Shown: positions 16,784-26,900 of the stretch, piece after piece | Layout: the number at the start of each line of letters is the position of its first letter | Position numbering within the stretch: position 1 is the first letter of the stretch | Source of the DNA: Deltaproteobacteria bacterium | GTDB taxonomy: Bacteria > Myxococcota_A > UBA9042 | Reading direction: 5' to 3' | Assembly: GCA_016218865.1 (NCBI GenBank) | Contig: JACRCU010000455.1 | Span: 1-33,612, forward strand | DNA length: 33,612 nucleotides | The notes under the pieces: model-generated | Told to the model about the DNA's origin: nothing | What the model saw: only the letters and a program-made list of their open reading frames with translations | Databases searched by the model: none | Program-made: the position numbers and the translations under genes

Positions 16784-17412
16784 GCTGGCTGAGCAACCCG
16801 CTGAAGCCCACCAAGGACCGCTTCATGGAGCGGCTGATCCGCCAGGCGCAGGCCTGCCAAGACGGCTTGGGCGGGCTGGTGGAGTACGTCAAGGACCCCG
16901 ATCCGGCGGTGGCGGCGCTGGTCCACCAAGCCGAACAGCGCGGCGACGAAGAGCGGCGGCTGCTCATCGACGAACTGAACCACACCTTCGTGACGCCGAT
17001 CGACCGCGAGGACCTGTTCGCGCTGTCGCGGGCCGTGGACGACGTGCTGGACTACGCCCTGTCGACCGTGGAGGAAATGGCCCTGTTCGGCGTGCCCTCC
17101 AACCCGTACCTCATCGACATGGCGCAGGCGCTGCACCAGGCCGGCCGCGAGTTGCACGCCTCGCTGGAGCTGCTGGTCGACCACCCGGCCGTGGCCAACG
17201 AACACGCAATTGCCGCCAAACGCCTGGAAAATCAGGTCGAAGCGGTCTACCGCCAGGCGCTGGCGGCGCTGTTCAACCAGAAGGTCCAGAGCTTTGAAGT
17301 GATGCTGGATATTCTGAAGACGCGCGAGGTCTACCGGCACCTGTCGAACGCCGCCGACCGGGCCGACACTGCTGGCAATATCATCACCGACATCATTATG
17401 AAGATCATGTGA
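16780..17412 (+). CDS. DUF47 / PhoU-like PiT accessory protein
   Basis: ATGA overlap with pit; helical protein with FVTPIDREDLFALSRAVDDVLDYA, typical of DUF47. Confidence 0.92.
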   Translation: MSWLSNPLKPTKDRFMERLIRQAQACQDGLGGLVEYVKDPDPAVAALVHQAEQRGDEERRLLIDELNHTFVTPIDREDLFALSRAVDDVLDYALSTVEEMALFGVPSNPYLIDMAQALHQAGRELHASLELLVDHPAVANEHAIAAKRLENQVEAVYRQALAALFNQKVQSFEVMLDILKTREVYRHLSNAADRADTAGNIITDIIMKIM

Positions 17413-17423
17413 GGACGGCGTCC

Positions 17424-17516
17424 GAACCAGAGGTTCTTCCGCCGCCCTGTGCTGCTGCTGGGTGGGTCGCAAGTGCGCGTCCCCTGTCGGGTCCGTCGCA
17501 CCGCTCCGAGTGGGGA
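17424..17516. repeat. Candidate copy of a dispersed intergenic structured element
   Basis: 5' end GAACCAGAGGTTC and 3' end CCGAGTGGGGA match the ends of the element at 802-866; internal CTGGGTGGGTCGCAAGTGCGC matches 17/21 with 3231-3251. Confidence 0.35.
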
Positions 17517-17588
17517 AGCTCCCGCACGCATTTGCGGCGCAGGTCAGCGACTGCCTTCCGAGCTGTCAGCGGCCATATCCTCGAAAGG

Positions 17589-18614
17589 TCAGCGCCCATC
17601 CGACAGCGACTGCAGCGTCTCGGCCCGGGCCATGACCACCACCCGGTCGGCCTGGTGCAGGACTTCGCGGCTCTGCGGCGGAAACACCAGCGCACCGTCG
17701 GCCTTGCGCACCGCCAGCACCAGGATGCCGGGGTTACCCCACAGCGGCGTCTTGGCGAGCTCGCTGCCCACCGCGCCGATGCGCTCGGGGGCCACTTCCT
17801 CGATGCCCAGCTCGACTTCGCCTTTGCGGCTCGCTAGTTCGATGAGGTCGGTGATCGCCGGCCGCACGATCTGCAGGGCAATCCGGTGGCCGAGCACGCG
17901 CGACGGCGAGAAGGCGTGGGTGGCGCCGGCGCGCTCCAATTTCTGAAGCGTGGCGGGGTCTTCGGCCTTGCCGTGGATGACCAGGCCCGGGTTGGTGTCG
18001 CGGGTCAGCACGCGGGCGGTCAGGGTCAGGAACACGTTGTGGGCGTCGTCGTTCAGCGCCGCCACCAGGGTCTGGGCGCGCTGGACGCCGGCCTGCAGCA
18101 GCACCGCGTCGTCGTTGGCGTCGCCCTCGATGAACGGCACCTCGTGGTGCAGGTGCAGCTTGTCGAAGGCGTTGCGGTCGATATCCACCACGACGAAGGG
18201 CATGTTCTTGGCGTGCAGCTCCAGCGCGACCGACGAGCCGAGCCGGCCGCAGCCGCAGATGACCGTGTGATTGCGCAGGCTTTCGAGCATCTTTTCCATC
18301 CGATCGCGGTTGCGGTAGGCGCGGAGGCCGCCGCCGGCGAAAAAGGCCGTCATCTCGGCCAGGGCATAGCCCAGGTTGCCCACGCCCACCAGGATGAGGC
18401 CGATGGTGAAGATGCGGCCGGCGTCGCTGAGGGTGTGGGTCTCGCCGTAGCCGATGGTGGCCAGGGTGATCACGGTCATGTAGGCGGAATCGAGCCAGCT
18501 CCAGCCCTCGATCCAGCGGTAGCCCAGGGTGCCCGAGGCGAGCACGACGCCCATCAGCGCCAGGGTCTGGGCGACCACTTTGCGGATGCGGCGGTTGTCG
18601 TCCGAAAGGTGCAT
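17589..18614 (-). CDS. Two-TM potassium channel with RCK (TrkA-N/TrkA-C) domains
   Basis: Selectivity filter TLATIGYGE; Rossmann motif VICGCGRLGSSVALEL; C-terminal TrkA-C-like region. Confidence 0.9.
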   Translation of the reverse strand: MHLSDDNRRIRKVVAQTLALMGVVLASGTLGYRWIEGWSWLDSAYMTVITLATIGYGETHTLSDAGRIFTIGLILVGVGNLGYALAEMTAFFAGGGLRAYRNRDRMEKMLESLRNHTVICGCGRLGSSVALELHAKNMPFVVVDIDRNAFDKLHLHHEVPFIEGDANDDAVLLQAGVQRAQTLVAALNDDAHNVFLTLTARVLTRDTNPGLVIHGKAEDPATLQKLERAGATHAFSPSRVLGHRIALQIVRPAITDLIELASRKGEVELGIEEVAPERIGAVGSELAKTPLWGNPGILVLAVRKADGALVFPPQSREVLHQADRVVVMARAETLQSLSDGR

Positions 18615-18638
18615 GGAGCCTGCCAGGGCGGGGTCGCG

Positions 18639-19469
18639 CTAGAACTGGCCCATGATGCCCCAGGATGGCGCGATGGTCACGCCGCCCAGGTCGCGGTCGC
18701 GGCCGAACGCCCGCAGCGAGCCGCTGGCGCGGAGCACGGTCAGCTCGCCCACGGCAAACACGTGGCGGAAACCGACGGCGACGCCGATGTTGCCGCCCCA
18801 GAACCAAATGTGGTCGCTGACTTTCTCGATCTGCAGGCCCAGGTCGGGGGCGCCCACTTCCAGGGTGTAGCCGCTGTACATGCCCTTGGCGCCGAACCAG
18901 AGCCGGCCCCACTCGCCGAATTCGCGGCCGAGCTGGGCGAACAGCTGGCCGTCGAAGCGCTTGGTCGAGACCAGGTCCACGTAGCCGTTGGCGTCGTCCA
19001 GGTACGAGATCACCGACTGGCCCGAGTTGTAGCCGGCGCGCAGGCCCAGTGCCGCGGCCCATGGGCCGAAGTCGTAGCCTTTGCGCAGACTTGCGGCGTA
19101 GATGCCGTTGCCGACGCGCAGCGACGTGTCCCAGCGGTAGCCCAGGCCCACGCCGATGTCGAAGTGGGTGGCGTAGCCGGGGCCGGCCAGGGCGATGGCG
19201 GTGGCGCGGCTGGCGTAGTCGCGGGCCTGGTCGTTCGACGGTTTTTCCTGCGCCTTCAGCGACGTGTACAGCGACTTGGTGCTGCTGATGCTGTCGCCGA
19301 TGGCCGAGGTGGGCACCACCACGTTGTTGATCTGCGCCAGCTGCACTTCGCCGCCGCGCAGGATGCGGGCCGGGCGCGCCTCGCTGAAGTTGACCGCGCA
19401 GCCCGCGCACGCCCAGGCGCAGAGTGCCAACAAACCTGGCCAAAACCGGGACGAAAAGTGCTGCGCCAT
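18639..19469 (-). CDS. Hypothetical lipoprotein / outer-membrane protein, possible beta-barrel
   Basis: Starts MAQHFSSRFWPGLLALCAWACAGCAVNF (signal with lipobox-like AGC); alternating amphipathic strands; ends WGIMGQF (terminal Phe). Confidence 0.68.
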   Translation of the reverse strand: MAQHFSSRFWPGLLALCAWACAGCAVNFSEARPARILRGGEVQLAQINNVVVPTSAIGDSISSTKSLYTSLKAQEKPSNDQARDYASRATAIALAGPGYATHFDIGVGLGYRWDTSLRVGNGIYAASLRKGYDFGPWAAALGLRAGYNSGQSVISYLDDANGYVDLVSTKRFDGQLFAQLGREFGEWGRLWFGAKGMYSGYTLEVGAPDLGLQIEKVSDHIWFWGGNIGVAVGFRHVFAVGELTVLRASGSLRAFGRDRDLGGVTIAPSWGIMGQF

Positions 19470-20014
19470 CAGATGTCCTCGCCAAGGGGGGCGTCGGCCG
19501 GGGCGCGCAGGACCAGCGGCGCCAAGGTGGCCGGCTGGCCGTCGATGCGCAAGTCGGGCAAGCGCACCTGCAGGGTGGCGAAACGGCGCAAGTCGCGGCG
19601 GCCCTGGCTGATGCTGATCTCGAGCGGCACGCTCTCGCCCGGGGCGATGGTCACCGGCGGGGCCGCCTTGCCGATGCCGATGTTGGCAAGACCCTTGGCG
19701 AATTCGGACTGCAACCCGCCGACCGAGCTGGTGAATTCCTGGCCATCGGGCAGGGTCAGGGTGGCGTTCTCGGCCTGGATGGTGATCGGCTGCGCGCCCG
19801 GGTTGTGCAGGCGCAGCTGCATCGCCAGGCGGCGCTGGCTCACGGCGGCACTCTCGACCTTGACCTGCAGCGCCGGGGAGCTGGTCGCCTCGGCCTGGAA
19901 CTGCCAGGTGCGGCGCATGGCGGCACAGCCCGTCAGCGCGGTGGCGGCCAGGACGGTTCCCAGCGCGACAGCGGCAATGCGCTTTGATTTCAGGATGTAG
20001 AAAATGGGTGCCAT
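19469..20014 (-). CDS. LEA14/WHy-like lipoprotein
   Basis: Lipobox LTGC at the end of the signal peptide; LRLHNPGAQPITIQAENATLTLPDGQEF typical of WHy/LEA14 domains; TGATG overlap with the next gene. Confidence 0.72.
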   Translation of the reverse strand: MAPIFYILKSKRIAAVALGTVLAATALTGCAAMRRTWQFQAEATSSPALQVKVESAAVSQRRLAMQLRLHNPGAQPITIQAENATLTLPDGQEFTSSVGGLQSEFAKGLANIGIGKAAPPVTIAPGESVPLEISISQGRRDLRRFATLQVRLPDLRIDGQPATLAPLVLRAPADAPLGEDI

Positions 20015-20172
20015 CCTCTTCTTCTCGGGCGAGGGCCGACGCCATGATGCGCCGGTCGGGGGCGGCGGTCAAAAAGCGACGCGAGACGGCGGCGGCACTG
20101 GCGTCCAAGGCAGCCATTTTCTAGTGTCTGAAAATAGTGGGGATTTGCTGGAAGCGGTCGGAGTGGCGCGGG

Positions 20173-20520
20173 CTACTGCGTCGAAGCGCGCCAAGGGTGG
20201 TTGGGATCGGCGGAGTTGAACGGATCGCGGAACGGCGGCGCCCCGGGCGGCACCTGGAACAGGCCGGCGACGAAGTGCAGCACCTGCAGCAGCCACGGCG
20301 CCAGTTCGGGCGCGCGGACATCCACGCCCGGCGGGGTGCCGGCGGGCGCAAGTGCGCGATTCTTAGACGGTCGCAGACCCGCCGAGGGCGGCGACTGCAG
20401 CACCGACTGCGCCTGAGCGTCGCGCACCGCCACGGCGGTCGGACCGCCCAGCGCCGCCAGCTCGATCACCAGCGCGGCCGCAATCGCCAGCCGTCTCTCT
20501 CGCATCGAGCACTGCCGCAT
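20173..20520 (-). CDS. Small secreted hypothetical protein
   Basis: ATG at 20520 (complement) preceded by gaggtactcc; signal-like MRERRLAIAAALVIELAALGG; Pro-rich mature region. Confidence 0.5.
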   Translation of the reverse strand: MRQCSMRERRLAIAAALVIELAALGGPTAVAVRDAQAQSVLQSPPSAGLRPSKNRALAPAGTPPGVDVRAPELAPWLLQVLHFVAGLFQVPPGAPPFRDPFNSADPNHPWRASTQ

Positions 20521-20690
20521 GGAGTACCTCGCTGGCGCGGTGAGCCCGCAACGCGCCGTGCACCCATCACGAAAGGCGACGGCGCCGGCCGCGTCAACGG
20601 CGCTGGGCAAGGCGCAGAACTTCGTCTGTCGCGACGACGTCACAAAACCTGCTGAAAGTAGATAGCTAAGTCGGCATGCGCCGGCCCAAT

Positions 20691-20707
20691 TGCGAAATTT
20701 TTTCGCA
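20691..20707. promoter_or_regulatory. Perfect AT-rich palindrome TGCGAAA-TTT-TTTCGCA
   Basis: 7-bp arms at 20691-20697 and 20701-20707 with a 3-nt loop in a noncoding, relatively AT-rich stretch. Confidence 0.4.
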
Positions 20708-20775
20708 CCGCACACGCTTTTTGCGATCCGGATTCGGGTAACATTGAGCAATTCAAGCGGGATTCACTCGGGCGC

Positions 20776-20810
20776 CACCTGCAACTGCGGAAAACGAACT
20801 CGCGCAGGTG
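20776..20810 (-). terminator. Possible stem-loop just after the LysR stop codon
   Basis: CACCTGC (20776-20782) / GCAGGTG (20804-20810), immediately 3' of the LysR gene; no U tract. Confidence 0.25.
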
Positions 20811-20814
20811 CCGA

Positions 20815-21735
20815 CTACGCCGCCGCGGGCCGATCCAGGATCCCCGCCAGGGCCGTCGCCACGGCCGCAGACACCGCCGGGCGGGTGTAGCTCGGACGCG
20901 TCACCAAGGCGATCGTGCGGGTCGGCGGCGGCTGCAGGCGGTGGATCTGCAGGCCCGCAGACTCTACCAGGCCGGTGCCCAGGGCCAGCGCCGGCAGCAG
21001 CGCATCGCCCAGGCCGGCCGCCACCATCTGCACCAGGGTCAGCAGGCTCGACGCCTCGAGTTCGCCCGCCCGCGCCGCGGCGCCGCAGGCCACCAGGGTG
21101 TGCTCGCGCAGGCAGTGCCCCTCGGTCAAGAGCACCAGCCGCGCCGGATCCAGCCGCCCGCCTTCAGGGGCCGCGCGACCCGGCGCCAGTGCCAGCACCA
21201 GCTCGTCGCGGCCGATCGGCTGCACCGCCAGCTCGCCGGTGTCGAAGGGCAGGGCCAGGATCGCCACGTCGACCCGGCCATCGCGCAGCCGCGCCAGCAG
21301 CTGGGCCGAGGTATCCTCGCGCACCGCCAAGCGGAGCCGCGGGTGCGCCGCCGTCAGACTCCGCACCACCCGGGGAAACACGAACGGCGCCAGCGTGGGA
21401 ATCGCCCCCAGGCGCAGGGTCGTGCTCAGCGGGTCCGCCTCGGCCTGGGCGCGGTCGCACAGATCGCTCGTCGCCGCCAGGATGTGCCGGGCGCGCTCGG
21501 CCAGCTCGACCCCCAACGGCGTGGGCCACACCCCCGACCGGCCGCGCTCGAGCACGGGCACGCCCAGTTGGGCCTCCAGCTCGGCAATTCCAGCGCTCAA
21601 GGTCGGCTGGGTAACGAAACAGGCGGCGGCAGCGCGGGTGAAGTGCCGCAGCTCGACCACCGCCACCAGATACTCCAGCTGGCGCAGACTCGGCAGGTTC
21701 GGCGCGGCAAAGCGCGGCGGGTTCGGGGTCGACAT
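20815..21735 (-). CDS. oxyR: LysR-family regulator, OxyR type
   Basis: LysR HTH LRQLEYLVAVVELRHFTRAAAACFVTQPTLSAGIAELE; redox-type segment EGHCLREHTLVACG with 9-residue Cys spacing as in OxyR C199/C208. Confidence 0.85.
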   Translation of the reverse strand: MSTPNPPRFAAPNLPSLRQLEYLVAVVELRHFTRAAAACFVTQPTLSAGIAELEAQLGVPVLERGRSGVWPTPLGVELAERARHILAATSDLCDRAQAEADPLSTTLRLGAIPTLAPFVFPRVVRSLTAAHPRLRLAVREDTSAQLLARLRDGRVDVAILALPFDTGELAVQPIGRDELVLALAPGRAAPEGGRLDPARLVLLTEGHCLREHTLVACGAAARAGELEASSLLTLVQMVAAGLGDALLPALALGTGLVESAGLQIHRLQPPPTRTIALVTRPSYTRPAVSAAVATALAGILDRPAAA

Positions 21736-21831
21736 GGCTCGGCTCGCAACGGCAGCCTCGCATCGAGGCCGTCGATGACTTCAGCACTTGCGATAGAGCG
21801 GGTCAACGTGCTCCGCGGCGGCCGGCTTGGG

Positions 21832-23664
21832 TCAGGTCAAAACCGCGGTGGGCGACAGGGTAAAGTGGCTGATACTGCGCTCGCGGTCGATGATGGCCTG
21901 CACCTCCGGCGCCGTGGCGGCGTGCAGCACGTCGATCATCTCCTCGGACTCCCAGCTGTAGAACATCGGCGCCAGCGAGCCGTGGGCGATCGACACGTCG
22001 CCTTTGGCAATCGCGCGCGAGGCGGGACCCAGCGCAAAGCCGCCGGACTCGTGCTGCAGGCGCGGCTCGGCCTGCAGGTCGCGGACCAGCGCCTCGAAGC
22101 GGCCCTGCACCTCGGGCTGGCGGAACCGGTAGCGGTAGCGCGCCGAATAGGCAACATGAAACCACGCCGGCCGCAGCACCACCCCCGCCAACCCCAGACG
22201 CTCGGCGGTCCTGGCCAACAGCACGCCGGCTTCGCGCGCCAGCCCCAGCCCGGGCACCGACTGACCCGGCAGCGGCGGCCGCCCCGCCGACCACGACCCC
22301 TTGGGGTGGCGCAACTCCAGCCAGTGCACGAACAGCACGTCGCCGTCCACCTCGTGGCGCCGCTCCAGGGCCACATCCACCAGCACGTGCACCGCGGGAT
22401 CGCCGGTGAATTGCCCCACCAGCCGCATGTGATCGGCCGGCTGCGCCTCGCGGATCTCGATGCGCAGGCCGTGGTAGCCCAGCCGCTGCAGGTGCTGCAA
22501 GATGCCGAGCTTGTAGTAGATGTACTCGATCGACTCGGCGGTGTAGTGGTCCAGCAGCCGCGGTGTCGTCGAGGTACGCATCCCCAGCTCGGCCTCGACA
22601 TCGCTCATGTCGAGCTGCCAGTCGCCGGGTTGGTCGAGCTGCAGCCCGTTGGCCACCAAGGCAAAGTGGCGGCTCAGCGGATCGGCCCGGGCCGGCACCG
22701 CCAGCGGCACTCCCAGCAGCGCGAGGGCAGCGTTGGCCACCAGCTGCCAGCAGTGCTCTTGGTAGCCGCCGCCCGGCAGCCACACGCTGGGCGTCTTCCC
22801 CAGTGCGTGCACCACCTTGCGATCGCGGCGCTGCACGCCCGCCACGCTCAGCCCCAGCCGACCGAGCGGGTCGCCCGCGAGCACGTCGCCGCCCGCCACC
22901 ACCAGGCACAGCCCGCAGGCCGGCATCCGCGCCAACAGGGCGTCCAGCGCGCGCAAGTAGCCCTCGTCGCCGGTCCCCGCTGGCAGCAGGGTCTCGTCCA
23001 CCCCCGGCAGCGGGCCCCAATCCGACCCCGAGATCGAGCCGATCCAGGCCGTATCCGTGGAGTCTGAGCCCAGGCGCTCGCCCAGGTGCAGCAGCACGGC
23101 GCGGGTGCCGTCGGGCGGATGGGCGTCCAAATCCAGCACGCCGACGCGCCCTTGGAAGCCATCGGCCCGCACCTGCGCCACCGCCAGGCCCAGATCCGAC
23201 ACCACGCACAGCCCCCCGCCCTTGTCGGGGAAGGCGTGGTGGAAGCCGCCGGCCAGATTGAACACCGGCACGCGCTCGTTCAGCGCCACCCGCGCCGCCA
23301 GCACCGTGCCGCCGCAGATCAGCCTCAGCGACGCCATCACCGAGTCGACGTCGATGTCCCACGGCTCCACGCTCAGGGCGCGCGCCAACGGCTCGGGCCG
23401 GCCCACGTCTTCCAGCCACTGCGCCGTGTGCACGACCGCCAGCTCTTGGTAGCTGATCCGCGCCGGTTTCAGCACGTCTTTCTCGGGCAGCCAGTCGCCG
23501 TCGCGCAGGTACCACAGCGCCAGATCGGGGCGGCGCGGGTCGAAGCCCGTGGTGCGCTGCAAGCTGGTCAGCGGCAGGCGATAGGCCTCGTCGTACACCA
23601 GCCGCAGGGGACTGCGGGGGGCCATCCGCGCCAGCTTCCGGAGCAATCGCCGAGTCCACGCCAT
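21832..23664 (-). CDS. Histone deacetylase superfamily enzyme with ~260-aa C-terminal extension
   Basis: GGFHHAFPDKGGGLCVVSDL, VLDLDAHPPDGT, AGGDVLAGDPLG and WLPGGGYQ align to HDAC/AcuC/APAH catalytic motifs. Start MAWTRRLLRKLARMAPRSPLRLVYDEAY. Confidence 0.88.
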   Translation of the reverse strand: MAWTRRLLRKLARMAPRSPLRLVYDEAYRLPLTSLQRTTGFDPRRPDLALWYLRDGDWLPEKDVLKPARISYQELAVVHTAQWLEDVGRPEPLARALSVEPWDIDVDSVMASLRLICGGTVLAARVALNERVPVFNLAGGFHHAFPDKGGGLCVVSDLGLAVAQVRADGFQGRVGVLDLDAHPPDGTRAVLLHLGERLGSDSTDTAWIGSISGSDWGPLPGVDETLLPAGTGDEGYLRALDALLARMPACGLCLVVAGGDVLAGDPLGRLGLSVAGVQRRDRKVVHALGKTPSVWLPGGGYQEHCWQLVANAALALLGVPLAVPARADPLSRHFALVANGLQLDQPGDWQLDMSDVEAELGMRTSTTPRLLDHYTAESIEYIYYKLGILQHLQRLGYHGLRIEIREAQPADHMRLVGQFTGDPAVHVLVDVALERRHEVDGDVLFVHWLELRHPKGSWSAGRPPLPGQSVPGLGLAREAGVLLARTAERLGLAGVVLRPAWFHVAYSARYRYRFRQPEVQGRFEALVRDLQAEPRLQHESGGFALGPASRAIAKGDVSIAHGSLAPMFYSWESEEMIDVLHAATAPEVQAIIDRERSISHFTLSPTAVLT

Positions 23665-23837
23665 GCGTCGCGCCTGCTTGCGCCGGGTCGGGCGCGCGTG
23701 CGAGTTTGGCACATACCGGGCAAGCGCGCGATCGCTTGGGTGGCCAACTGGCCTAGACTGCCGCGGCAAGGCTGGGCGCACGCCGCGCGAGTGCTCGGGC
23801 AAAGACAATGCCGTGACAAAATGGCATGCGCGGGGCT

Positions 23838-23868
23838 TTGACATGAAAATGCTGGGCGCGATGATGAT
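23838..23868 (+). promoter_or_regulatory. Possible sigma70-like promoter upstream of the metzincin gene
   Basis: TTGACA at 23838-23843 and GATGAT about 19 bp downstream; weak -10. Confidence 0.22.
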
Positions 23869-23999
23869 CAAGTCTCGGACTGGAACCCCGGCCAGCCGCG
23901 CAAACAGGGTCGCAGCCGCTTTGCGTCACGGCAGCGCCCACCGCTCGAATTCGGCACCTGACGTTCAGGGGTCGTCGCGGGTGGCTCAAGGTTCGGGGT

Positions 24000-26900
24000 G
24001 TGCCATGTTGGTCTCTCTCTCTACGATCAACTAGTTACGCGATTGTGATTGCTGCGGCGTTAGGGCTCCAAGTCCGCACGACACCTTCAGCACTAGCCGC
24101 GCAACCGGCAGCGACCGGCGTGGACGCACTCAAGGACGGAGCGGCGGCCGCTGCAGTGGCTGATCCGGCTCTTGCCACGGCGACGCCCGCCAGTTCTGGT
24201 CAACCCAATCAAGTCAAAGCCTTGGCCCAGTGCGTGGCGAACAGCAAGAAGGCCGGGTTGGCCGCCGCAAAGGACGCTGGCCTGTCCCCAGGCGACCCAG
24301 GTGCCCAGGCGGTAATCGACGCTGCAGCCGCCCAGAGCCTGGCTGCGTGCAAGGAACAGGCGCTGTCTGGCTCCAGCCCCAGCGGCGGCGGCGGCATGAT
24401 TCAGACGATGACGGTGGACCAGTGCGCGTGGGAGAACCCAGAGTGCACGACCGGCGACAAGATCGCCTGCACACGCCCGGATGTACCTGGGATCATGCGC
24501 GTGACCTTTGACGTCGTCGCGGGCCAGCCACTGCAGGTCTACACCGACACAATGTCGCCGAGCGCAACTGCCGACACCGTCCTTTACCTCATGCACTGCG
24601 ACGACAACTCCTGTACGTCTGGACAGTTGGTAGGTGTGGACGACGACGGCAACAGCGCCACGCCAGAGTTGTTCGACTCCAGGATCGAGATCGCCTGGCC
24701 CGGCGCGGGCAAGTACATGGCTGTCGCGATTGCATATAGCGAATGGCGTGGCGGGACGGGGCGCATTCATGCGGTTCAGGACGGCACGTTGCTGCCGGGG
24801 CCGTCGTGGTCCCTGCCGGTCGGTGGTTGGCGCATCACATGCAAGGAACTGCGAAGCGGCGACACACTCTACGTGTCGCGCGAAGCCTCGGGGCCGGCAC
24901 CTGGAGCCAACCCAGGCTACGACGACAGCGTGGTCCTTGCGCTCTCGACCAGCTCGGTCGCCCATTGCACCGGCAATTGCGGAGCGTTCCAGTTTGGCGA
25001 CGACACTGCGTATGGCGGCACGGCGACCACACTGGCGACGCGCTTGCCAATAAGCTGGACCCTTGGTAGCCCGCAAAGTGGCCGAGTCATCGTGGCGCCC
25101 TACCACGACGGGGCCCATTTGCGGCCGCAGTTCATGCATGTGCGTCGCTACTCCTCGTACGGCGGAGGCTGGAGTGGCGAGGACCAGCGCGACCTGGATG
25201 GCGACGGGCTGACCCACGAGCTTGAGCGCGAGTTGAAGACGTGCGATGTGCCGCCTGGTTGGAACTCGGGCGACGAGCCGGCGCTGGATACCGGGGTTGA
25301 TGTGGGCATTGTGGGGCAGAACTGCGCTACCTATCAGTCGGTTATCAATAATTGGGTAGCCACGCTGGCTACGCCAGAGATCTGCCCAGGATCCGTGCAT
25401 TGCTGGAATTCGACAGACTCCGACCACGACGGCCTAAAGGACAGCTACGAACTCTTCGCGGCGCCGATCCAGTGTGCGCACACTCCATCGGGACCGTATC
25501 GCGATGCCGGTGTTTGCCAGCAAATTTCCATCGATGCGGCGTGTGCGCCGGGGTCGTGGTGCATGGTCGAGCCGCTGCCGATCCGGGCTGGCGTGGACCC
25601 GGTGGCGCAGGCCGGACCGGATGTGCGGACGTTCGATATCTACCTGGACCAGGACTACTACCAGAAGAGTCAGGCGAACCTGGCGTTCAACGAGCCGCTG
25701 GGGCAGCATCGGCTGAATGCGGCGCAGTTGACGCTCCTTCGCTCCGTATTTGGCACGATGCCGAGCAGTTGCTGGGATGGGTCGACGCCAGCGACGGGGT
25801 GCTTGGCCGCCGGCGACTGGCGCCACAAAGTGGCCCTGCACCTACAGGCCGGGCTGGGTACGACAGTTGGGGACGATAGGTTCAGGGAAGAACTGCCGAC
25901 CGCGAACAGCGCTCATTTCGCACGCTCCCAGTGGTTTGCTCGGTTCGGCGTGGATTCGGCGGTGGGGCCGGCATTTCGCTTTGGCGGCTTGGGCAGGTAC
26001 ACGGTAGGGTGGCACAGTCCTTCGTCTGGCGGACTCGCGGATGGCCAAGGCAGCCGCTTATCCTCGTACGGTGACGATGCCGGTGATCTAGCGGGCGTGG
26101 GCATGATGGCCCACGAATTCGGCCACCAGTTGACGCTTTACCACCCGCATGGCCCAGGGTTGAATTGTGTGAACGGCCAATCCAATCCGCCAGATACAAC
26201 TTGCCGTTTTGATGCCCCGCCGTCCACGGCTGGACGGACTTGCCAGACGGTGATGAGCGCGCAGACGCCAGTTGCCTCGCTCATGTCGTACGAGTTTCTC
26301 AGTGGACCTGGGATGTTGCCGTTGGGGGCGGCGGCACCCGTGGCCACGCAAGTGTCACTGCAAGGGTGCGATCGCCTGAACCTGCGTTACTCCAAGGGGC
26401 TAGATCCGGAGATCTACGAGGGGAGCCTGCAAGAAGGGAACGTTGCAGGAGCGCCAACGCCGGATTGGCAACTTCGCAAGCTCTCTCAAGATTTGTTCTG
26501 CTTCAACGGCTACGACGATGGCCCGGGGCCTTTCTCGCAATACTCGTTCTACGCTACGCCCACTGGCAGTGCCCGAGTAGGCCCAGGTTGGGACGGCTCG
26601 CGCTACACGTTCAACTGGGACAGCGACACGGTCACCGGTCCTGAGGCCGGGTCCTATTCCTATGACGTTTCGGGCGGCAAGACCGACCCAGGCAGTCAAA
26701 GCTGCGCCACGGACCGGTTGCGCGACGTGAACGAGTGGGGGCGCATTGTCGCGTTGAGTCAGGGCTACCTGAACTGGCAGCCTGGGCATGGAATGTGCCT
26801 GTATGCCGACACGTTCAACGGACAAACTACGCCGGCTGGAGGCATATTCAGCGATTTCTGCGGGTGGGGTGAGGCGATCGAGACGCAGAATATGGTGGCG

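Noticed and set aside
21803-23659. 618-aa alternate-frame minus ORF over the HDAC gene
   Set aside because: Low-complexity Gly/Ala/Arg translation; the 21832..23664 frame has all HDAC motifs.
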